From the NCBI GenBank assembly GCA_949737515.1, contig CATJCP010000398.1:1-64000 (forward strand): a DNA stretch of 64,000 bases, given 5' to 3'. Position numbers and translations under genes: made by a program. A model generated the notes under the pieces. It ran no database searches. It had not been told where the DNA came from and saw only the letters and a program-made list of their open reading frames with translations. Shown in pieces: positions 18,776-27,297 of the stretch; within the stretch, counting starts at the first letter, position 1, and the number at the start of each line of letters is the position of its first letter. The DNA comes from an uncultured Oscillospiraceae bacterium. Its GTDB lineage: Bacteria > Bacillota > Clostridia > Oscillospirales > Ruminococcaceae.

Positions 18776-19699
18776 ATGCAACCTGCTGACAATCCTGTTG
18801 AGTTTAATCTGGTAAACAACGATTGGGCTGGAAACCGTTATGAGGACAGCCATGAGCTGGTGGGTTTCAAAAACAACACCACCGTTCGGATATGGTATAA
18901 CCACCAGACCCATGGCTTCAGCTCACAGTGGCACACCGCCCTGGAGATGATCCTCCCAATGGAAAATTATTATGATGTGACAGTTGGTCAGACGTCCTAC
19001 CACCTATTTCCAGGGGAACTGCTTGTGATACCGCCTGGGGAGACCCACATCCTCACCGCGCCGGACAGCGGCACAAGATTTGTGTTCCTCTTTGATATCT
19101 CGATGCTGACCAATATTAAAGGCTTTGCCGGAATACAGCCCCTGATGAGCAGCCCCTTGTATATCACGCCGGAGACCTTTCCCAAAACCTACCCCGCCCT
19201 CCACCACATCCTGATGCAGATGAAGGACGAGTATTTCAGCGAAAGCGAATTTTCCGAGCTGTCCATCACCTCCCTCCTGCTGAACTTTTTTGTCCGGCTG
19301 GGGAACCATTTCCGCTTCGCCAACCACCCCTTTTCGGATGTGCAGCTCCCCAAACAAAAGGACTATATCCAAAGATTCAGCAGCCTGCTCACCTATATTG
19401 ACCAGCATTATATGGAGGATCTGTCGCTGGAGGATATGGCCGCCCATATTGGATTCAGCAAGTTCCATTTTTCCAGGCTCTTTAAGCAGTACACCAACGA
19501 CACCTTCAGCGATTACCTCAACCGGCGTAGGATCCGGGCAGCAGAGGAATTATTAGCAGCACCCCCCCCCGGCGTTTCTATCACTGAAATCGCTATGCGA
19601 TGCGGTTTTTCCAGCATAACCACCTTTAACCGGCTGTTTAAACAGGTGAAGGGATGCACCCCTGGAGAGTTCAGATCCCTAAACTCCGTCGAATTTTAA
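18776..19699 (+). CDS. AraC family transcriptional regulator
   Basis: C-terminal double HTH: LSLEDMAAHIGFSKFHFSRLFKQYTNDTFSDYLNRRRI...MRCGFSSITTFNRLFKQVKGCTPGEFR. Confidence 0.93.
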   Translation: MQPADNPVEFNLVNNDWAGNRYEDSHELVGFKNNTTVRIWYNHQTHGFSSQWHTALEMILPMENYYDVTVGQTSYHLFPGELLVIPPGETHILTAPDSGTRFVFLFDISMLTNIKGFAGIQPLMSSPLYITPETFPKTYPALHHILMQMKDEYFSESEFSELSITSLLLNFFVRLGNHFRFANHPFSDVQLPKQKDYIQRFSSLLTYIDQHYMEDLSLEDMAAHIGFSKFHFSRLFKQYTNDTFSDYLNRRRIRAAEELLAAPPPGVSITEIAMRCGFSSITTFNRLFKQVKGCTPGEFRSLNSVEF

Positions 19700-19940
19700 G
19701 GCAGTGGCTACATGTGGTTTTCCCCGTCTGCAGCCCATTTACATTATCTCTCAATTTCTTCTGCCGTGTCAAAGGACAAAGAGAGGCCAGCAGGCAAAAT
19801 AGACAAAAACCCCTTTTATTTTTTTACTTATACACAAGCAGACAAAACGCCGCAGATGTGATAAAGTGTAATTATGCTGCGTTTACAACAAAGGCACAGA
19901 AAAATCCGCGACAATCCATTAAAAAGAGGAGGATTTACAA

Positions 19941-21017
19941 ATGAAAATGACATTCCGCTGGTATGGCTCCAACAGCGACAGTGTAACTCTGAGCCAAATC
20001 AAGCAGATCCCAGGCATGAGCGGCCTGATGGGCTTTTTGGACTACAAAGCTGCCGGGGAGGTTTGGACCGAGGAGGAGATCAAATCCTACATCGACGAGG
20101 TTCATGCCGCTGGGCTGGAATGCGAGGTCATCGAATCGGTAAACGTCCACGAGGACATTAAGATGGGCCTGCCCACCCGGGACAAATACATTGAAAACTA
20201 CTGCGTCACCATCCGCAATCTGGCCAAATACGGGGTCAAGGTGATTGTCTACAACTTCATGCCTGTCTTCGACTGGCTGCGCACTGACCTGGCCCGGCTG
20301 ATCCCGGAAGACGGCTCCAACAGCCTGTACTTTGACGAGGCGGAGCTGGGGGACATGGGTCCCCTGGACATTGTGAAGAACACCATCGAAAACTGCAACG
20401 GCTTCTCCCTGCCCGGCTGGGAACCGGAGCGCCTGGCTGAGCTGGAAACAACCCTGGACCGGTATAAATCCATCACCCCCGACGACCTGCGGGCAAATTA
20501 CAAGTACTTCCTGGACGGCATCATCCCCACCTGCGAGGAATGCGGCGTGGTCATGGCCTGCCACCCCGACGATCCCGCCTGGCCTATCTTCGGCCTGCCC
20601 CGCATTGCCCACTCCCAGGAGGACTTTGACAAAATCGTCAAGCTCCACGACTCCCCCTGCAACACCGTCTGCTTATGTACCGGCTCTCTGGGCTCCAACC
20701 CGGACAACGACATTCCCGCTGTGATCCGCCACTTTGGGGAGACGGGCCGGATCGGCTGTCTCCATGTGCGCAACATCAAGTATTTGGGACATCATAAGTT
20801 CCGGGAAGCCGCCCATCTCTCCTCCACTGGAGATCTGGATCTGTTTGAAATCATCAAGGCGGTTTACGAAACCTGTCCCAACACCTATATCCGCCCCGAC
20901 CACGGCCGGATGATCTGGGGCGAGGTTGGCAGGCCCGGCTATGGCCTGTACGACCGCGCCTTAGGTGCCTGCTACATCAACGGCCTGTGGGAGGCAATCG
21001 ATAAGCTGTCCAAGTAA
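19941..21017 (+). CDS. uxuA: Mannonate dehydratase
   Basis: [53 protein letters not shown]. Confidence 0.95.
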   Translation: MKMTFRWYGSNSDSVTLSQIKQIPGMSGLMGFLDYKAAGEVWTEEEIKSYIDEVHAAGLECEVIESVNVHEDIKMGLPTRDKYIENYCVTIRNLAKYGVKVIVYNFMPVFDWLRTDLARLIPEDGSNSLYFDEAELGDMGPLDIVKNTIENCNGFSLPGWEPERLAELETTLDRYKSITPDDLRANYKYFLDGIIPTCEECGVVMACHPDDPAWPIFGLPRIAHSQEDFDKIVKLHDSPCNTVCLCTGSLGSNPDNDIPAVIRHFGETGRIGCLHVRNIKYLGHHKFREAAHLSSTGDLDLFEIIKAVYETCPNTYIRPDHGRMIWGEVGRPGYGLYDRALGACYINGLWEAIDKLSK

Positions 21018-21021
21018 ACAC

Positions 21022-21072
21022 AAAAACTGCCCGCTCTGGAGTGAAAGCTCCAGAACGGGCAGTTTTGTTTTC
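21022..21072. terminator. Bidirectional terminator between convergent uxuA and oxidoreductase genes
   Basis: AAAACTGCCCG-CTCTGGAG / CTCCAG-A-ACGGGCAGTTTT, with A/T tracts on both sides. Confidence 0.88.
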
Positions 21073-21086
21073 ATTTTATATGGGCG

Positions 21087-22157
21087 TCAAATGATCCAGT
21101 GGACCGCCTCTCCGGTCTCCGCGCTGCGCAGGATTGCCTCCATCAGCCGCATGGACCGCAGGATCTCCCTATGCTTGACCAGCTGCTCCGCCTTGCCCTC
21201 CGATGCTTCAATCAGGTTGCGGTAAAAGTCCCGCACATCGGAATGGACCTCTGGGAGGGGATATTCCTGAATGGTGTCCTTGGTGCGGGGGGCCATGGTT
21301 TTGGTCAGGCCGGCAGCTGTGACAACCGGTACCGCATCCCGCTTTTCCCAGTCGGAAACCATCACAATTTTACCATTCAAATCCCAGTCCTCTATCACCG
21401 CCGAGCCGTTCTCCCCCAGCATATACCACCGGGGCAGATTGATAAAGTTGCTGGTCCCCACCTCTACCTGGCAGGAAAGGGGCGGATCCCCGGCCACCTT
21501 GGGCGCAAAATGGATAATGGCTTTAAACCCGTCGTCCACCTCCTGGTTGGTCACGTTGTCCAGGTCTGCGTAAACGGAGACCACCGGTTCCTTGATCATC
21601 ATCAGCATCTGGTCCAGCAGGTGTACCCCCCAGTCCAGCACCATCCCGCCGCCGTAGGCCTTCTGGTTGCGCCAGTCGCTGGGGATCCCCCGGGAGCCAT
21701 GGACGCGGGATTCAATCTTGAACACCTTTCCCAGGCGGCCCTCCTCGTAGATTTTCCGGATGGTAAGGTAGTCTTCATCCCACCGGCGGTTCTGGTGGAC
21801 GGTAAAGATCACCTTGTTGGCCTTTGAGGCCTTAACCATCTCCACTACCTCATCGCTGGAAAGGGCTACCGGCTTTTCGCAGACAACGTTTTTTCCCGCC
21901 CTCATGGCGCGGATAGCAGCATCCTTGTGCTGGTCGTTGGGGATGGCGATGGTCACCAGACGGACCTGAGGGTCGGCCAGCAGCGCGGCTTCGGACGGAT
22001 AGGCGCAAACTCCCGCCCTTTCTGCCGCGGCATTGCGCTGGGGATCAATATCATAAACCCCACAGAGCTGGATCTCCTCCATGGTCTTCAGCTGCCTCAC
22101 ATGCCAGCCGCCCATGCCGCCGTAACCAAGGACGGCAACGCCAAATTTCTCACTCAT
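21087..22157 (-). CDS. Gfo/Idh/MocA family oxidoreductase
   Basis: FGVAVLGYGGMGGWHVRQL; CEKPVALSSDEVVEM. Confidence 0.92.
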   Translation of the reverse strand: MSEKFGVAVLGYGGMGGWHVRQLKTMEEIQLCGVYDIDPQRNAAAERAGVCAYPSEAALLADPQVRLVTIAIPNDQHKDAAIRAMRAGKNVVCEKPVALSSDEVVEMVKASKANKVIFTVHQNRRWDEDYLTIRKIYEEGRLGKVFKIESRVHGSRGIPSDWRNQKAYGGGMVLDWGVHLLDQMLMMIKEPVVSVYADLDNVTNQEVDDGFKAIIHFAPKVAGDPPLSCQVEVGTSNFINLPRWYMLGENGSAVIEDWDLNGKIVMVSDWEKRDAVPVVTAAGLTKTMAPRTKDTIQEYPLPEVHSDVRDFYRNLIEASEGKAEQLVKHREILRSMRLMEAILRSAETGEAVHWII

Positions 22158-22188
22158 GTCAATCTTCCTTCTCCCTGTATCAAGATCT

Positions 22189-23154
22189 TTATGCCCACCA
22201 CATTTCGGCGGGGCTCTCAAACATAATGGCCTCCTTGAGAACCGAGACCGCCTTGGAAAGCCCTTCGTTCTGGCTCATCAGGCTGTCCTCGTGCTCAATG
22301 CTGATGGCGTAGTCATAACCTGCGATGCGCAGCGCACTGATGATGTCCTTCCAATAAGCTGCGTCGTTGCCGTAACCTACGCTGCGGAAAATCCAGGAGC
22401 GATGGGCCTCGTCGGCATAGGTGCGGGTATCCAGAACGCCGTCTACAGCGGCGTTGTACTTGTCGATCTTGGTGTCCTTGGCGTGGAAATGGAAGATAGC
22501 GCCTCCCAGTGCCTTGATCACCGCCACAGGGTCCATCCCCTGCCAGATCAGGTGGCTGGGATCAAGGTTCGCGCCGATCTCCGGTCCCACAGCTTCCCGC
22601 AGCTTCAGCAGGGAATGGGTATTGTAGACACAGAAGCCCGGGTGGAGCTCCAGGGCGATCTTATCCACGCCGTGGGCCCTGGAAAAGGCGGCAAAGTCCT
22701 TCCAATAGGGGATCAGGACCTCATTCCACTGCCACTCCAGGATTTTGGTGTAGTCCTCCGGCCAGGGGCAGGTGACCCAGTTGGGATACTTGGCCCCCTC
22801 ATGGTCCCCGGGACAGCCGGAAAAGGCGTTGATCTGGTGGATTCCCAGCTTTTCAGCCAGCAAAACTGTATTGCGCATTACCCGGTCATTTTTCTCCGCA
22901 AATTCCCTGTTGGGGTGGACGGGGTTCCCGTGGCAGGAAAGGGCGCTGATCTCCATGCCATACTTTTGAATCAGCCCCATAAACTCCTTTTGCTTTTCCT
23001 CGCTTTCCAAAAGCGTCTCAGGATTGCAGTGGGCGCTGCCCGGGTAATTACCGCAGCCGATCTCCACCATCTGGATCCCCAGGGACTGGAAATATTTTAG
23101 CGAATCCTCTAGGGAGAGGTTGGAAAGCAGAGTTGTGAAAACGCCTAACTTCAT
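22189..23154 (-). CDS. Sugar phosphate isomerase/epimerase-type TIM-barrel protein
   Basis: KLGVFTTLLSNLSLEDSLKYFQSLGIQMVEIG; ALELHPGF; GANLDPSHLIWQG; HFHAKDTKID. Confidence 0.9.
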   Translation of the reverse strand: MKLGVFTTLLSNLSLEDSLKYFQSLGIQMVEIGCGNYPGSAHCNPETLLESEEKQKEFMGLIQKYGMEISALSCHGNPVHPNREFAEKNDRVMRNTVLLAEKLGIHQINAFSGCPGDHEGAKYPNWVTCPWPEDYTKILEWQWNEVLIPYWKDFAAFSRAHGVDKIALELHPGFCVYNTHSLLKLREAVGPEIGANLDPSHLIWQGMDPVAVIKALGGAIFHFHAKDTKIDKYNAAVDGVLDTRTYADEAHRSWIFRSVGYGNDAAYWKDIISALRIAGYDYAISIEHEDSLMSQNEGLSKAVSVLKEAIMFESPAEMWWA

Positions 23155-23207
23155 AATATCATTCCTTTCTCTCTGAAATGCAGCCGCAATCCTACACAGC
23201 TGTTCAT

Positions 23208-23942
23208 TTACAGGAACTGGGCAAACGTTGTTTTCAGGGTGTCAATGCTCCTTTTCACATCGGAAAAGCCGTCGGGGACCGGATTGTCGTTCTCCACAAT
23301 GATCCAATCCGCCCCAACATCCCCTGCCGCCTCTAATACTGCCCGGATATCCGCCGCCCCCTCGCCAATGGCGCAGGGATGGCCGTCCCGGCTTCCATCC
23401 TTCAGGTGGAGCAGGCCGATTTTATCCCGATTGTTCCGAATAAAGGCTCCTGTGTCCTCTCCGGCCACAAAGGACCAGTAGGTATCCAGCTCCAGGGGGC
23501 AGCAGGCGGCGATCTTCTCAATGGGGCGGATTCCATCCGCGGTTTTAAATTCGTGGGAGTGGTTGTGGTAGCCGGTTCTCATCCCCAGCTTTTCCGCTTT
23601 TGCTTTTACCCTTTCCATCTGGGCACAAAGGTGTTCCAACTCCTCGCCAGTGCCAACGGGGGCATAGGAACACACAAAATTTTCTACCCCCACCCGATGG
23701 TAAAAGTCCAGCATTTCGTCGATATTCCCGGCGTCGATGCTGCGGAGGGATTCATGGCAGCCCACTGCCGTCAGGCCAAGGCCCTCTAAACATTCCCGCA
23801 GTTCCTCCGCCTCCGTGCCAAAACAGCCGGCAAACTCCACCCCTTCATAGCCCATTTCCCTCACCCTTTTCAGGGCGTCCAGAAGGGACTTGGCGTCTGA
23901 GATGCCATCCCTCACACTGTATAGCTGCAAAGCGATTTTCAT
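23208..23942 (-). CDS. Sugar phosphate isomerase/epimerase-type TIM-barrel protein
   Basis: MKIALQLYSVRDGISDAKSLLDAL; EGVEFAG; GYHNHSHEF; LHLKDGS. Confidence 0.9.
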   Translation of the reverse strand: MKIALQLYSVRDGISDAKSLLDALKRVREMGYEGVEFAGCFGTEAEELRECLEGLGLTAVGCHESLRSIDAGNIDEMLDFYHRVGVENFVCSYAPVGTGEELEHLCAQMERVKAKAEKLGMRTGYHNHSHEFKTADGIRPIEKIAACCPLELDTYWSFVAGEDTGAFIRNNRDKIGLLHLKDGSRDGHPCAIGEGAADIRAVLEAAGDVGADWIIVENDNPVPDGFSDVKRSIDTLKTTFAQFL

Positions 23943-23964
23943 AAGCTGATCCACTCCTCTCTTT

Positions 23965-24756
23965 TCAGCGAAGAATATACTTTCGAATGGTTTCGATGGA
24001 AAGGGCGATCCCTTTCTCCCCAAGCTCTCCTGCCCTCCAGATGGCGGAATGGGGCTCCAGGCTCAGCAGTCCATCATAGCCGCTGGCGTAGAGGCAGCCC
24101 ATAAAGGCGCCCCAATCGGTCATATCCAGACCTGCGGGAGGATCGTCAAACCGTTCGCCGCCGACAAGGAGCGCGCCCTTGATGTGGACATGATAAAACC
24201 GCTTTCCCCATTTTTTCATCTCTTCCAGGTAGTTTCCATGGTCGTAAATGCAATGGGAGCTATCGTACTTGATCCCCAGCTGAGGCAGGTGTCCCTGAAC
24301 TAAGGTCCAAGCTGGATCGGAGTGGACAAAGTTGTTCCAGCGGCAATTGTAGGTGGCTGTCCGGACCCCCTTCTTTTCCCCGTACTGGCAAACCTTATCC
24401 AGATATTGAATCGCGGCGGTGACATTAGAATAATAGGAAAGGCCCTCTACATAATTCACACCGGTGTTGAATACCCCGGTCCCCAGCTCCGCGCAGGCGT
24501 CGATCAGCTTGTAGCTGTTCTGCAGCTCCTCCTCAATCAAACGGCCGCTGCCATCCACCTTATCGGTGCCCCAACGGCCAATGGCCCCAACCGCTATCCC
24601 ATAGCGTTCAGAAAGCTTTCCCAGTTCTTTTGTCCGGGATACAAAGCTATCTACATCCTGCCCAATGTTGATGCAGTACTCCACAAAGGAAAGTCCAAAT
24701 TTTTCGGCATGTTGGAACCCCTGTTCCGTTGGCTTTTCGATAATGCCCAATTTCAC
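23965..24756 (-). CDS. Sugar phosphate isomerase/epimerase-type TIM-barrel protein
   Basis: HAEKFGLSFVEYCINIG; GIKYDSSHCIYDHGNY; FYHVHIKGALLVGGERFDDPPAG. Confidence 0.85.
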   Translation of the reverse strand: MKLGIIEKPTEQGFQHAEKFGLSFVEYCINIGQDVDSFVSRTKELGKLSERYGIAVGAIGRWGTDKVDGSGRLIEEELQNSYKLIDACAELGTGVFNTGVNYVEGLSYYSNVTAAIQYLDKVCQYGEKKGVRTATYNCRWNNFVHSDPAWTLVQGHLPQLGIKYDSSHCIYDHGNYLEEMKKWGKRFYHVHIKGALLVGGERFDDPPAGLDMTDWGAFMGCLYASGYDGLLSLEPHSAIWRAGELGEKGIALSIETIRKYILR

Positions 24757-24824
24757 AACTGCGCTCCCCTTTCGTTCCGGTCAGACCCTCTTCAATGGGG
24801 CCTGACCGGTTTTTCTTGAAACAA

Positions 24825-25907
24825 TCAGAACATTACAGGCCTTCCCTCAGCGGCGCTCTTATAAATGGCCTCCAAAATCTGTGTGACGACAATGGCCTGT
24901 TCCGGTTTGACCACAGGCTCCTTGTCCTGGAGAATCGCATCAATCCACTGGCGGGCCTCCAAGTCCGCAGGATCGCCGCTGTGGTTGCCCTCAAAGAAAT
25001 CAACGCCGCCGGCGTTCAGGTTGATGGTTTCCTCGCACTGGCGGTTGTGCCGCACCGAGTTGAAACGCAGTCCGTTCACCATGTCCGCGCCCGCCTTGGT
25101 GCCGCAGAGCAGGGTTTTGGCCTCCCGGCTGTCCAGGATGTTGAGGGCCCAGGAGGATTCCAGCATAATGGTCGCCCCGTTCTCCATAACGATATAGCCA
25201 AAGGCGGAGTCCTCCACCGTAAATTTCTTTGGATCCCAGTCGCCGAAGCTGTTGCCCTGTTCCTTTTGATCCCCCAGTTTCTTGTAGACGCTGCCCACCA
25301 CCATCTTAGGCTTGTAGTTGTCCATCATCCAGAGGGTCAGGTCCAGGGAATGGGTGCCGATATCGATCAGCGGGCCTCCTCCCTGCTCATACTCGTTGAG
25401 GAAAACGCCCCATGTAGGCACGCCCCGGCGGCGCAGGGCAATGGCCTTGCCGTAATAGATATCCCCCAGCTCCCCGGCCTCGCAGGCCCGTTTGAGAAAT
25501 TGGGAGTCTGCCCGGAAGCGGTTCTGGTAGCCGATGGTCAGCTTTTTGCCGGTGCGGCGGGCGGCGTCCAGCATCTTCTGGGCCTCCTCGGTATTGATGG
25601 CCATTGGCTTTTCGCACATGACGTGCTTGCCGCTTTCCAGGGCGTCGACAGTGATAAAGCTGTGTTCCCGGTTGGGGGTCAGGACATGTACCACATCGAT
25701 GGATTTGTCCTTTAAAAGCTCTTTATAATCCTCGTAAACCTTTGCGTCGGAGGTTCCAAATTTTTTGGCGGCTTTCTCGGCCCGTTCGCGGATGATATCG
25801 CAGAAGGCCACCATTTCCACCTCTTTGATCCGGCTCAGGGAAGGCATATGCTTGCCGTTGGCGATTCCTCCGCAGCCGATGATGCCGATTCTCAATTTCT
25901 TTTCCAC
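24825..25907 (-). CDS. Gfo/Idh/MocA family oxidoreductase
   Basis: LRIGIIGCGGIANGKHMPSL; CEKPMAINTEEAQKML; GGGPLIDIGTHSLDLTLWMM; start tentatively GTG at 25907. Confidence 0.93.
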   Translation of the reverse strand: MEKKLRIGIIGCGGIANGKHMPSLSRIKEVEMVAFCDIIRERAEKAAKKFGTSDAKVYEDYKELLKDKSIDVVHVLTPNREHSFITVDALESGKHVMCEKPMAINTEEAQKMLDAARRTGKKLTIGYQNRFRADSQFLKRACEAGELGDIYYGKAIALRRRGVPTWGVFLNEYEQGGGPLIDIGTHSLDLTLWMMDNYKPKMVVGSVYKKLGDQKEQGNSFGDWDPKKFTVEDSAFGYIVMENGATIMLESSWALNILDSREAKTLLCGTKAGADMVNGLRFNSVRHNRQCEETINLNAGGVDFFEGNHSGDPADLEARQWIDAILQDKEPVVKPEQAIVVTQILEAIYKSAAEGRPVMF

Positions 25908-25966
25908 AGTCTGTTCCTCTCTTTCCCGGGCGTGCCGGCGGCGCTCGGACAAGCCCTTTTATAATA

Positions 25967-26995
25967 TTATGTTATTTCTCTCCCCGATTCCTGTACCCCA
26001 ATCCCCCGGGTGGATTCCCGGAAAATCAGCTTGTGCCCGATACGGACGTCCCGCTGTGTACAGGCTGGGGTTTCAATGCGCTCCAGCAGCAGCTCCATGG
26101 CCCTGCGGCCCATTTGGAGCTTGGACTGGGAGACAGTGCTCAGGGTAGGGGTGAGGATGCGGGCGAGTTCAATGTTGTCAAACCCAAAAACCATGACGTC
26201 CTCCCCGGGACGCAGGCCCATTTCATACATGCGGCGGATAACCCCGGCCGCCATAAGGTCGGAGCCTGCAAACACCGCGTCAGGGGGCTGGAGGTTGGGC
26301 AGGGAAAACAGCCGCCGGCAGGCATACGCGCCGGAGGTGATGGAGTGGTCCCCCTTGACATGGTACTCCGGCAGGTCGGGAATGCCTTTCTCCGCCAGCG
26401 CCCGCTGGTATCCCTTCAGCCGCAGCCGGGAGGAGTAGTCCTCCGGACGGGTGATAATGGCGATCCTCCGGCATCCCCCTTCTATTAAATACCGGGTGAC
26501 TTCGTAGGCCGCCTGTTCGTTGTCGATCCCCACATAGGGGAGCTTCGCCCCCTCCACGCACTCGCTGCACATTACCGCAGGATACCGGGCGCCCAGGCCG
26601 CTCAGCTCCTGGGCGGGCAGCTGGGAGGCGGTGAACAGGATGCCGTCCACACTGCGCTGGGTGAGCATTTTAATATACTGCCGCTCCAGCTCTTCCTTGG
26701 AATGGGTGACGGAAAAGATGATCTGGTATCCCCTGCGCCACGCCGCCTGCTCCGCCCCCCTGGCCACGCCGGACAAAAACTGGTGGGAAATGGATGGCAG
26801 AAGGACCAGGATGCGGCGGGTGGGATTTTTGCGCAGGCTCCGGCCCAGGGCATTGGGGGCATACCCCACCTGGTCGATCACCTGCAGGACGCGGGAACGG
26901 GTTTCCTCGGCGACTGCCGGGTCGTCGTTGAGGACGCGGGACACTGTCGCCACCGATACTCCCGCGGCCTTGGCCACTTCTTTGATTGTCGGAAT
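25967..26995 (-). CDS. LacI family transcriptional regulator
   Basis: PTIKEVAKAAGVSVATVSRVLNDDPAVAEETR HTH; no ATG/GTG/TTG is spaced properly from the SD AAGGAGG, proposed start ATT at 26995 (track starts at GTG 27049). Confidence 0.88.
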   Translation of the reverse strand: MPTIKEVAKAAGVSVATVSRVLNDDPAVAEETRSRVLQVIDQVGYAPNALGRSLRKNPTRRILVLLPSISHQFLSGVARGAEQAAWRRGYQIIFSVTHSKEELERQYIKMLTQRSVDGILFTASQLPAQELSGLGARYPAVMCSECVEGAKLPYVGIDNEQAAYEVTRYLIEGGCRRIAIITRPEDYSSRLRLKGYQRALAEKGIPDLPEYHVKGDHSITSGAYACRRLFSLPNLQPPDAVFAGSDLMAAGVIRRMYEMGLRPGEDVMVFGFDNIELARILTPTLSTVSQSKLQMGRRAMELLLERIETPACTQRDVRIGHKLIFRESTRGIGVQESGREIT

Positions 26996-27016
26996 ATCGC
27001 GCCCTCCTTTCCCGTT

Positions 27017-27032
27017 ATGTAATCGATTACAT
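27017..27032. promoter_or_regulatory. Candidate LacI-family operator (autoregulatory)
   Basis: ATGTAATCGATTACAT, perfect 16-bp palindrome with central CG just upstream of the lacI-type gene. Confidence 0.75.
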
Positions 27033-27222
27033 TCACTATTGTAGTACACTCACGAGGATTTGGATAGTGGCAGATTCTACAACTTTTTTGAAATTTTATT
27101 GTGAGAAAAAAAGGCGGTCACGAAGTCTAATTTCCTGGATATTCCTTTTTGACTGGAGGTTTTTCTTTTATCCCTTTCTTTATGTACCTTTATGCAGGGG
27201 AGTTCCGCCCTCTGTAAAGGGT

Positions 27223-27255
27223 GGCCAGGAAACTTTTTAGGAAAGTTTCCTGGCC
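27223..27255. repeat. 13-bp perfect inverted repeat downstream of the GH109-like gene
   Basis: GGCCAGGAAACTT / AAGTTTCCTGGCC. Confidence 0.6.
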
Positions 27256-27297
27256 CTTCAAACCTTTTTGAATTGCCTTTGGTTGCGCGCCTTTTCC

